From assembly GCF_007830495.1 (NCBI RefSeq), contig NZ_VLKW01000005.1, positions 243,641-307,640 on the forward strand: a stretch of DNA of 64,000 nucleotides. The letters are read 5' to 3'. Shown in pieces: positions 17,301 to 24,789 of the stretch. The position numbers and the translations under genes are program-made. Under the pieces are notes generated by a model that worked only from the letters and a program-made list of their open reading frames with translations, searched no databases and had not been told where the DNA came from. The stretch's first letter is position 1, and every line of letters begins with the position of its first letter. The stretch is from Pseudoduganella flava. GTDB lineage: Bacteria > Pseudomonadota > Gammaproteobacteria > Burkholderiales > Burkholderiaceae_D.

Positions 17301-17680
17301 TCCCGCTACACGTTTTCACGTCCTCCCGCCTCTGCCAAACGGAACAGGCAGATTCGTCCTACCCGCAGGAAAAATCGGCGTAGCATATTTCACATCAGAG
17401 CGCCGTACCACCCATCGGTAACGCGCGCCGGTCGTACGCTGCTGGGCCGTTGGACCATCACCCGAACCCACAGGGAGGCGCTATGCACCGCAACATCCTG
17501 CCCGACCGTCCACGCCCGCGGCCCCTGCCCGCCGCACCGCCCGGCCCATAGCCGGACACGCCTCGCGGCGCACCCGCCGCTCCATCACCGCGTTCGCTGA
17601 CGGTTGCCCGCGCAACCGCCGGGAGTACGCACGCCGTTTCACCCAGCCGCCGCGGCTCAGCGGCAAACGGAAGGCCGGCC
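17301..17680. other. Leader region of the ebo cluster
   Basis: These 380 bases separate the GIN-domain gene from eboA. They contain no long coding sequence. A 22-codon frame with a strong ribosome-binding site lies at 17483-17551. The promoter of the ebo cluster should be here; an AT-rich patch near 17375-17395 is the best candidate but no consensus is clear. Confidence 0.55.
17483..17551 (+). CDS. Possible proline-rich leader peptide (22 aa)
   Basis: ATG at 17483 is preceded by AGGGAGG at ideal spacing. The frame encodes 22 residues, seven of them proline and four arginine, and ends at TAG 17549-17551. It lies 129 bp before eboA. It could be a translated leader that controls the ebo genes, or a chance frame. 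No family is recognised. Confidence 0.35.
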   Translation: MHRNILPDRPRPRPLPAAPPGP

Positions 17681-18583
17681 ATGACCACGACACCCGCGAC
17701 CCCGCTGGAACCGCTGCTGAAAACGCTGCTCACCGCACGGCTCGCACCCGCTGCCCAGGCTTTCATCGCGGAGGGTACCGCCGAGCTGGCGCGCGCACCG
17801 GAACGGCTGCCGCGGCTGATCGCGCTGGCCAGCCGCGCCGTGCGCGCCGGCACGCCGCTTGCCTCTGACGACGGCGCGCTGGCGCAGGCACGCGCGCTGG
17901 GTTTCGATCCGGCCCGCTGGAGCACCCTCGAGACGGCGCGCATCGTGCTGGTGCTGCACTGCCAGGCCACTGGCGGCGACGCATTCGACCCGGCGTTCCT
18001 GCATTGCCTGCGCTATGCGGACCACGGCGAGCTGTGCGCACTGTATCGGAGCCTGCCGCTGCTGCCGGATGGCGAGCGTTTCGTCGTGCAGGCCGCCGAA
18101 GCGTGCCGCAGCAATATGCGCACGCTGTTCGAGGCTGTCGCCTGCGACTCGCCCTACCCGGCGCGCCATTTCGACAGCGTCGCCTGGAACCAGCTCGTGC
18201 TGAAGGCCGTGTTCATCGACGCACCGCTGTGGCGTGTGCACGGCCTGGACGACCGGCTGTCGCCGGAGCTGGCGCGCATGGCCCTCGATTTCGCGGACGA
18301 GCGCAAGAGCGCCGGCCGGCCCGTGCCGCCGCAGCTGTGGCTGTGCCTGGGGCCGCACGGCGGCGCCCGTGCGTTGCTCGCGCTGTCGCATGAACTCGAT
18401 GGCGCCGTGCCGCTGAACCGCGCCGCCGCGCTGTTCGCGCTGGTGCGGGCCGGCGCACGCGAGCATGCCGCCGCGTGGCGCGACGGTTCCCGCGACCTGG
18501 CCCTCGAGGCGGGTGCCGTATTGCGTCAGCAGGACTTCAGCCACGCGGCATTCGGCCGCCTCTTTGCCCACCACGCAGCTTAG
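17681..18583 (+). CDS. eboA: EboA domain-containing protein
   Basis: A 300-residue, alanine- and leucine-rich, mainly helical soluble protein recognised as EboA by position and by general likeness to the family. Its biochemical role is not established. It is first of six collinear ebo genes (A-B-D-E-F-C). A GGAAGG site precedes the ATG. In Nostoc the ebo genes are needed to deliver the scytonemin monomer to the periplasm, and related clusters occur in many bacteria without scytonemin. Confidence 0.8.
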   Translation: MTTTPATPLEPLLKTLLTARLAPAAQAFIAEGTAELARAPERLPRLIALASRAVRAGTPLASDDGALAQARALGFDPARWSTLETARIVLVLHCQATGGDAFDPAFLHCLRYADHGELCALYRSLPLLPDGERFVVQAAEACRSNMRTLFEAVACDSPYPARHFDSVAWNQLVLKAVFIDAPLWRVHGLDDRLSPELARMALDFADERKSAGRPVPPQLWLCLGPHGGARALLALSHELDGAVPLNRAAALFALVRAGAREHAAAWRDGSRDLALEAGAVLRQQDFSHAAFGRLFAHHAA

Positions 18584-18601
18584 CCCCATGAGGATCGCAC
18601 C

Positions 18602-19498
18602 ATGAAATTCTTCGACCCGCACATCCACATCTCGTCGCGCACGACGGACGACCTGCAGGCGATGGCCGCCGCCGGCATCCGTGCCGTCATCGAACCGGCG
18701 TTCTGGCTGGGGCAGCCGCGCACCAGCGTCGGCAGCTTCATCGATTATTTTTCCAGCCTGGTGGGCTGGGAGCGCTTTCGCTGCGCGCAGTTCGGCATCG
18801 CCCACTACTGCGCCATCGGCCTCAATTCGAAGGAAGCCAACAACGTGCGGCTGGCGCAGGAGGTGCTGGAAGTGCTGCCCGACTTCGCGCTGAAGGAAGG
18901 CGTCGTGGCGATCGGCGAGATCGGCTTCGACGAGATCACCCCGGCAGAGGAAGACGCGTACCGCCGCCAGCTGGAGATCGCCCGCGAGTACGACCTCGTC
19001 GTGATGGTGCACACGCCGCACCGGGACAAGAAGGCCGGCACCATCCGCTCGATCGACATCGCGCGCGAGCACGGCATCCCGATGCACAAGCTCGTGATCG
19101 ATCACAACAACGAGGAGACCGTCCGCGCCGTGCTCGAGACGGGCGCCTGGGCCGCGTTCACGATCTATCCGCACACGAAGATGGGGTCGGAGCGGATGGT
19201 CGAGGTGGTGCGGCAGTACGGGCCGGAGCGCATCATCGTCGACAGCTCGGCCGACTGGGGCGTCAGCGATCCGCTGTCGGTGCCGAAGACGGCGCACCTG
19301 ATGCGCGAACGGGGCATCGATGCGGACGCGATCGCGCTGACGACGTGGGGCAACGCGCTGGCCGCGTACGGCCAGTCCGGCCAGATCGACGCCGATGCGC
19401 TGGCCCGCCCCGCCGCCATCGACCAGCGCCAGACGTACGCCGACAACTCGGTGCTGCGCGGCCAGCCGCCGCGCGTCGACGCCCCCGTTCCCAACTGA
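18602..19498 (+). CDS. eboB: TatD family hydrolase EboB
   Basis: A metal-dependent amidohydrolase-superfamily protein of 298 residues. The HxH metal motif is at residues 7-9 (HIH), a glutamate lies in GEIGFDE near 105, further histidines in MVHTPH and IDHNNE, and the late aspartate in IIVDSSADWG. TatD proteins are often nucleases, but the EboB substrate is unknown. It follows eboA by 18 bp with a GAGGA site and shares the cluster's transcript. Confidence 0.87.
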   Translation: MKFFDPHIHISSRTTDDLQAMAAAGIRAVIEPAFWLGQPRTSVGSFIDYFSSLVGWERFRCAQFGIAHYCAIGLNSKEANNVRLAQEVLEVLPDFALKEGVVAIGEIGFDEITPAEEDAYRRQLEIAREYDLVVMVHTPHRDKKAGTIRSIDIAREHGIPMHKLVIDHNNEETVRAVLETGAWAAFTIYPHTKMGSERMVEVVRQYGPERIIVDSSADWGVSDPLSVPKTAHLMRERGIDADAIALTTWGNALAAYGQSGQIDADALARPAAIDQRQTYADNSVLRGQPPRVDAPVPN

Positions 19499-19519
19499 CT
19501 TTCCGCCGATGGAGCCGCG

Positions 19520-20707
19520 ATGCTCGAATACCGCATAGACCAGCAGTTCGAGGTGCGCTACGACTACCCCGTGTGCTTCACGCGCGACGCCTTCGCGCCA
19601 GGCAATCCGGTATTGGCCGACCTGCTGCGCCCGCCTTCGGGAGGCCGGGCGCGCCTGCTGGTTGCCGTCGACGACGGGGTCGCCAACGCGCTGCCCGGCC
19701 TGTGCGACGCGATCGAGGCCTATGCCGAAACCCATGCGGAGACGGTGGAACTGGCCTGCCCGCCCTGGGCCGTGCGCGGCGGCGAGGCCGCAAAGAATGC
19801 GGGCGCCGACGTCGATGCGTTCTACCGGCGCGTGGTGCGCTTTGGCGTGTGCCGGCACAGCTATGTGGCCGTGATCGGCGGCGGCGCCGTGCTCGATGCG
19901 ATCGGCTACGCGGCCGCCACGGCACACCGCGGCATCCGCCTGGTGCGCATGCCGTCGACGGTACTGGGGCAGAACGATGCGGGCGTCGGCGTGAAGAACG
20001 CCGTCAACTGGATGGGCCGCAAGAATTTCCTCGGCACGTTCGTGCCGCCGTTCGCCGTCGTCAACGACTTCGCGCTGCTGGCCAGCGGCCCGGCCGCAGA
20101 CCGGCGCGCCGGCATCGCCGAAGCGGTCAAGGTGGCGCTGATTCGCGACGCGGCGTTCTTTGCCCGGCTGCTGCGCGAGCGCCATGCATTGGCGGACCTG
20201 CAGCCGCACGCGCTGGAGCCGATGATCGTGCGCTGCGCCGAACTGCACCTGGCGCAGATCCGCTGCGGCGGCGATCCCTTCGAACGGGGCAGTGCGCGGC
20301 CGCTCGATTTCGGCCACTGGTCGGCGCACAGCCTGGAGGAGTTGTCCGGCCACCGGCTGCGCCATGGCGAGGCGGTGGCGATCGGCATCGCACTCGACAC
20401 GCTGTACTCGCGCCGCGTCGGCCTGCTCGGTGCCGCCGACGCGCAGCAGGTGCTGGCATTGCTGGCCGATCTCGGCTTCGTGCTGTCCGACCCGGCCCTC
20501 GCCCGCCTGGACATCGCCGGCGCGCTGGCCGCGTTCCGCGAGCACTTGGGCGGCGCGCTGTGCATCACGTTGCTCGCCGGGATCGGCCGCGGCGTCGAGG
20601 TCGACACGATCGACACGCAAGCGATGGCCGATTGCGTGCGCATGCTGGCGGACTGGCATCCGCGCCGGGCCGGCGTCGCACCGGTGCCTGCCGGGGCGCT
20701 GTCATGA
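19520..20707 (+). CDS. eboD: 3-dehydroquinate synthase-like cyclase EboD
   Basis: A sugar-phosphate cyclase of the AroB superfamily, 395 residues. It has the NAD-binding GGGAVLD motif, GIAEAVKVALIRD with the metal-binding glutamate, and HRLRHGEAVAIGIALD and REHLGG with the metal-binding histidines. The active site therefore looks intact. Its place inside the ebo cluster rather than with aroK argues for a specialised cyclase. The stop codon overlaps the eboE start (ATGA). Confidence 0.87.
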   Translation: MLEYRIDQQFEVRYDYPVCFTRDAFAPGNPVLADLLRPPSGGRARLLVAVDDGVANALPGLCDAIEAYAETHAETVELACPPWAVRGGEAAKNAGADVDAFYRRVVRFGVCRHSYVAVIGGGAVLDAIGYAAATAHRGIRLVRMPSTVLGQNDAGVGVKNAVNWMGRKNFLGTFVPPFAVVNDFALLASGPAADRRAGIAEAVKVALIRDAAFFARLLRERHALADLQPHALEPMIVRCAELHLAQIRCGGDPFERGSARPLDFGHWSAHSLEELSGHRLRHGEAVAIGIALDTLYSRRVGLLGAADAQQVLALLADLGFVLSDPALARLDIAGALAAFREHLGGALCITLLAGIGRGVEVDTIDTQAMADCVRMLADWHPRRAGVAPVPAGALS

Positions 20708-21891
20708 CGCCGACGTACCGCACCCTGACGGACCGCACCCTGACGGACCGCACCCTGACGGACCGCACGCTGACGTTCCGCACCCTTACCTACTGCACCA
20801 ACATCCATCCCGGCGAAGGATGGGCGGACGTGCTGGACAACCTGGAGCGGCACGCGCTGGCCGTCAAGGCGGCGTTCGCGCCGGATGCCGATTTCCCGCT
20901 GGGCCTGCGCCTGTCCGGCCAGGCGGCCGCGGAACTCGATGCCGGCCGCGTCGCCGCGTTCCGCGACTGGTGCGCGGAGCACGGCTGCCATGTGGCGACG
21001 ATCAACGGCTTCCCGTACGGGCCGTTCCACGGCCAGGCGATCAAGGAAGCCGTCTACCAGCCCGACTGGCGCATGCCGCAGCGCGCGGCCTACACGTGCC
21101 GGCTGGCCGACATCGCCGCGCAGTGGTGTCCACACGCCGGCACGATGTCCATTTCAACGGTGCCGATCGCATTCCGGGCCGGCTTCGACGAGAGCGACTG
21201 GCCGCTCGTGCGCAGCAACCTCGTCGACGCATTGACGCACCTGGCGCGGCTGCGCGACGCCGGCCACGCGATGATCACGCTGGCGCTGGAACCGGAACCG
21301 TACTGCGTGCTGGAACGCACCGACGAAGTGCTGGACTGCTTCGACCGGCTGCGGCTGCCGCCGTCGCTGGCACCGTTCCTTGGCATCTGCCTGGACGCCT
21401 GTCACCAGGCCGTGCAATTCGAAACGCCGGCCGATTGCCTCGGCATGCTGGCCGGCGCCGGCGTGCCGCTGCTGCGCGTGCAGGTGTCGTCGGCCCTGCG
21501 CGCACGGGGTGCCGCGATCGCCCGGCTGCGCCGCTTCGACGAGCCCACCTACCTGCACCAGGCCGTGCTGCGCACGGCGGCCGGGCGCATGGAGCGCTAT
21601 GCCGACCTGCCGCAGCTGCTCGCCACCGGCGCGGGGCGCGGCTCGGACGACGAATGCCGGGTGCACTTCCACGTTCCGATCTTCCTGGCCGAGATCGACG
21701 GCCTCGGCACGACGCGCGACTTCCTCGAAGCCTTGCTGCCGCGCGTGCCGGCCGCCGTGCCGCTGGAAGTGGAGACCTACAGCTTCGGCGTGCTGCCGGC
21801 GGCGCTGCGCGCGGAACCGCTGGCCGCCTCGATCGTCCGTGAACTGACCTGGGTAAAGGAGCTGCTCGATGCAACGCACCGCCGTGATTGA
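20704..21891 (+). CDS. eboE: Metabolite traffic protein EboE (TIM-barrel, xylose isomerase-like)
   Basis: A 395-residue protein of the sugar phosphate isomerase-like TIM-barrel fold. The conserved N-terminal motif TYCTNIHPGEGW appears only at residues 28-39, because five copies of a (Y/D/F)RTLT pentapeptide, encoded by a 15-bp tandem repeat, precede it. The EboE core elsewhere usually starts at this motif, so the repeat adds about 25 residues. Acidic and histidine residues of the barrel (ALEPEPYC, GICLDACHQAV, VHFHVPIF) are present. It overlaps eboD by 4 bases and eboF by 23 bases. Confidence 0.85.
   Translation: MTPTYRTLTDRTLTDRTLTDRTLTFRTLTYCTNIHPGEGWADVLDNLERHALAVKAAFAPDADFPLGLRLSGQAAAELDAGRVAAFRDWCAEHGCHVATINGFPYGPFHGQAIKEAVYQPDWRMPQRAAYTCRLADIAAQWCPHAGTMSISTVPIAFRAGFDESDWPLVRSNLVDALTHLARLRDAGHAMITLALEPEPYCVLERTDEVLDCFDRLRLPPSLAPFLGICLDACHQAVQFETPADCLGMLAGAGVPLLRVQVSSALRARGAAIARLRRFDEPTYLHQAVLRTAAGRMERYADLPQLLATGAGRGSDDECRVHFHVPIFLAEIDGLGTTRDFLEALLPRVPAAVPLEVETYSFGVLPAALRAEPLAASIVRELTWVKELLDATHRRD
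20716..20790 (+). repeat. 15-bp in-frame tandem repeat at the start of eboE
   Basis: Five 15-bp units (consensus gaccgcaccctgacg) lie head to tail from 20716. The second and third are identical, and the first, fourth and fifth carry small changes. The array is in frame and encodes RTLT repeats, so loss or gain of a unit would keep the reading frame. Confidence 0.92.
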
Positions 21892-23233
21892 CGTCGTGGG
21901 CCTGACGCGCCGGCTGCTGGACGCCGGCATGCCGCGCCTCGCCGCCTTTGCCCGCGATACCGCCACGATCGAAGCCGTGCTGCCGGCCGTGACGTGCTCC
22001 GTGCAGACGACCTACCTGACGGGGCGGCTGCCGACGGAGCATGGCATCGTCGGCAACGGCTGGTACTTCCGCGAGCTCGATCATGTGTGGCTCTGGCGGC
22101 AGAGCAACCGGCTGGTGCAGTCGCCCCGCCTGTGGGACCAGGCACGCGCGCGCAACGGCGCGTTCACGTGCGCGAACACGTTCTGGTGGTATGCGATGGC
22201 GACGACGGCCGACATCACACTGACGCCCCGTCCCCTGTACTGCGCGGACGGCCTGAAGCTGCCGGACTTCTACACGCAGCCGGCGGCGCTGCGCACCCGC
22301 CTGAAGGACAGCCTCGGCCAGTTCCCGCTCTTTGAATTCTGGGGCCCGCGCACCAGCATCCGCTCCAGCGCGTGGATCGCCCGTGCGGCGCGCGACGTCG
22401 AGGAACAGTATGCGCCGACGCTGCAGCTGGTGTACCTGCCGCACCTGGATTATTGCCTGCAGCGGCAAGGCCCGGATGGCGACATCGCCGGCGACCTGCG
22501 CCAGATCGACGACGTCTGCGCCGACCTGATCGACTACTTCCAGGCGCGCGGCGTCGCCGTCGTGCTGCTGTCCGAGTACGGCATCGTGCCCGTCGCCCAC
22601 CCCATCCACATCAACCGCGTGCTGCGCGCCGCGGGCCTCCTGGCGATCAAGCAGGACCTGGGCCGCGACTACCTGGACCCCGGCGCGTCGCAGGCGTTCG
22701 CCGTGGCGGACCACCAGGTCGCCCACGTGTACGTGCGCGACGCCGGCGCGCTGCCCACCGTGCGCAGGCTGTGCGCCGCCGTGCCGGGCGTGGCCGACGT
22801 GCTGGACGGCGCCGGCAAGCGTGCCGCGGGCCTCGACCACGAACGGGCGGGCGAGCTGGTACTCCTGGCCGAGCCGAGCAGCTGGTTCACCTACTACTTC
22901 TGGGAAGAGGATGCGCGTGCGCCGGACTATGCCCGCACCGTCGACATCCACAACAAGCCCGGCTACGACCCGGCCGAGCTGTTCGTCGACCCGGCGATCC
23001 GCTTCCCCGCGATGAAGGCCGCGCTGATATTGGCCAGGAAGAAGCTGGGAATGCGCTACAAGATGGACCTGATCCCGCTCGATGCGGGGCTCGTGAAAGG
23101 ATCGCATGGCGTGGCGCCGCGCGATCCGCTCGATGCGCCCGTGCTGGCCAGTTCCCGCCCGCAGCTGATCCCCGCCCCGACCGTCCGCGCCACGGACGTA
23201 TGCGGCCTGCTGCTCGACCACGTGTTCCAATGA
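21869..23233 (+). CDS. eboF: Nucleotide pyrophosphatase/phosphodiesterase family protein EboF
   Basis: An alkaline-phosphatase-superfamily protein of 454 residues. The first metal aspartate is at D8 in VIDVVGL, the probable nucleophile threonine at about T42 in AVTCSVQTT, and later metal ligands fall around PHLDYC, LLSEYGIVP and VADHQVAHVY. No signal peptide is visible, so it looks cytoplasmic. It starts inside the end of eboE and its stop overlaps the eboC start. Its substrate in the ebo process is unknown. Confidence 0.82.
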   Translation: MQRTAVIDVVGLTRRLLDAGMPRLAAFARDTATIEAVLPAVTCSVQTTYLTGRLPTEHGIVGNGWYFRELDHVWLWRQSNRLVQSPRLWDQARARNGAFTCANTFWWYAMATTADITLTPRPLYCADGLKLPDFYTQPAALRTRLKDSLGQFPLFEFWGPRTSIRSSAWIARAARDVEEQYAPTLQLVYLPHLDYCLQRQGPDGDIAGDLRQIDDVCADLIDYFQARGVAVVLLSEYGIVPVAHPIHINRVLRAAGLLAIKQDLGRDYLDPGASQAFAVADHQVAHVYVRDAGALPTVRRLCAAVPGVADVLDGAGKRAAGLDHERAGELVLLAEPSSWFTYYFWEEDARAPDYARTVDIHNKPGYDPAELFVDPAIRFPAMKAALILARKKLGMRYKMDLIPLDAGLVKGSHGVAPRDPLDAPVLASSRPQLIPAPTVRATDVCGLLLDHVFQ

Positions 23234-23955
23234 TGCCCGCCCTCGCCCCCGTGCTGGCGCTGTGCCGGGTCAGCAACCTGCCCACCGTGTGGATGAACGT
23301 GCTGACGGCCGCGCTGCTGTGCGGCTGGCCGCTGGCCACCCCGCAAGGGGCGGCGCCGGTGCTGCTGCTGATGGTGTCGCTGTCGTGCTTCTACTGCGGC
23401 GGCATGGCGCTGAACGACCTGTGCGACCGCACGCACGACGCGCTGCACCAGCCGTTCCGGCCGATCCCGGCGGGCCGCATCGGCATCAGGCAGGCATGGG
23501 GCACGACGTTCCTGCTGTTCGGGCTCGCGCTGGCGGCGCTGCTGGCGATGCCGTCCGCCGCGGGGCTTGGCGCCGGCATCGCACTGCTTGCCGTGATCTG
23601 CGCCTATGACTACCTGCACAAGGCCCATGCCGCATCGGTGCTGCTGATGGCATGCGCGCGGCTGCTGGTCTACGTCGTCACGGCCGCCGCGCTGACGGGC
23701 ACCGTGGCCGAGCCGGTGTGGCTGGCCGCGTCGGTCCAGGCAGCCTATGTACTGGCATTGACGGCCGTCGCCCGCGGCGAGCACCGCATGCCGGGTGGGC
23801 GCTACCGCTGGCCAGTGGTGCCGTGGCTGATCGCGCTGATGCCGCTGGTGGACGGTGCCCTGGCCGCATGGTGGGCCGGCCTGCCCTGGCTGGCGGCCGG
23901 CGTGCTGGGCACCGTGCTGACCCGGCTCGGCCAGCGCCGCGTGCGCGGCGACTGA
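23230..23955 (+). CDS. eboC: UbiA-like prenyltransferase EboC
   Basis: A polytopic membrane protein of 241 residues of the UbiA superfamily. The first aspartate motif NDLCDRTHD (about 59-67) is followed by HQPFRPIPAG, as in 4-hydroxybenzoate and chlorophyll prenyltransferases. The second motif is reduced to YDYLHK near 125. Six or seven membrane segments are predicted by eye. ATG at 23230 overlaps the eboF stop; a second ATG follows at 23233. It is the only clear membrane protein of the cluster, so it is the likely membrane site of the pathway. Confidence 0.87.
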   Translation: MMPALAPVLALCRVSNLPTVWMNVLTAALLCGWPLATPQGAAPVLLLMVSLSCFYCGGMALNDLCDRTHDALHQPFRPIPAGRIGIRQAWGTTFLLFGLALAALLAMPSAAGLGAGIALLAVICAYDYLHKAHAASVLLMACARLLVYVVTAAALTGTVAEPVWLAASVQAAYVLALTAVARGEHRMPGGRYRWPVVPWLIALMPLVDGALAAWWAGLPWLAAGVLGTVLTRLGQRRVRGD

Positions 23956-23990
23956 TTCCCTACCACCGCAGTCAACCGACAGGAGACGAC

Positions 23991-24752
23991 ATGACGCCAC
24001 CCGATCCGGGCACGGTCAGCCTCACCTCGACCTGGTTCCTCCGCCCCGGCAGCGAACAGGAAGCGCTGCGTGCGCTCGCGCAGCTGGCCGACGAGGTGTA
24101 CGCGCAGGAACCCGCCACCCTCGTGTACTGCATCCACGTGCCGTTCACCGGCGACGCGCGCCTGCAGGCGCTGCCGCCGCCGGCGCCGACGACGGTGCTG
24201 TTCTTCTAGGAGTACCGCGACGCCGACGCATTCCTCGCGCACCTGCACGGGCCCGTGTTCAAGGGATTCGTCGAACAGCATGGCGCGCTGTTCGCGGGCA
24301 CGGCCGGCAAACCGTTCATGACGGCCACGTTCCTGGCCCGGCATGCCGGCTTCGTGCGCGGCCTGCACGCGGCACCGGCGCAGGCGACGGCCAACCGCCA
24401 CCCGTGCGGCATGTTCGAGATCATCGCGCGCGACCAGGACAGGCTGGCGGCCTTCTACCACAAGGTGTTCGGCTGGCAGTACGAGCGCGGCACCACGGGC
24501 TTCGCCTATGTGCACTTCGCGGTTCCCGGCGCGGCGGCACTGGGCGGCATCGGCCAGGCCGATCCGGCGATCCCCGGCTATGCGGCAGGGTCGAGCTTCT
24601 ATTTGCTGGTCGACGACCTGCCGGGCACGATCGCGGCCGCCGCCGCGGCTGGCGGGCGCTGCACGATGCCGCCGGCCGCCGCCGACGGCTACGAGTTCGC
24701 GATGATCGCCGATCCGGAAGACAACGTCATCGGTTTGTTAAAAGCCCCATGA
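23991..24752 (+). pseudogene. Antibiotic-biosynthesis-monooxygenase-like plus VOC-domain fusion, interrupted by an amber codon
   Basis: A single frame of 254 codons with a good GGAG site and ATG at 23991 is broken by TAG at 24207-24209. Codons 1-72 and the part just after the stop form an ABM-like dimeric alpha-beta barrel domain (about 10-115). Residues from about 140 (MFEIIARDQDRLAAFYH) to the end are a complete glyoxalase/VOC domain (FYLLVDDLPGT, DPEDNVIGLL). Sequence on both sides of the stop continues one domain without a frame change, so a point nonsense mutation, readthrough, or a base error are the options. An in-frame ATG at 24411 could still give the VOC domain alone. It lies between eboC and the VioB-like pair. 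Confidence 0.75.
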
Positions 24753-24789
24753 CAGGCACCACGCCAACACCACCACCAGGGAGGGTCCC

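Noticed and set aside
17657..20659. A 1000-codon minus-strand frame opposite eboA-eboD
   Set aside because: The collinear ebo genes have recognisable motifs and ribosome-binding sites; the antisense frame has none.
19520..20707. Housekeeping aroB
   Set aside because: It lies inside the ebo operon with overlaps to eboE and without aroK; it is better read as EboD.
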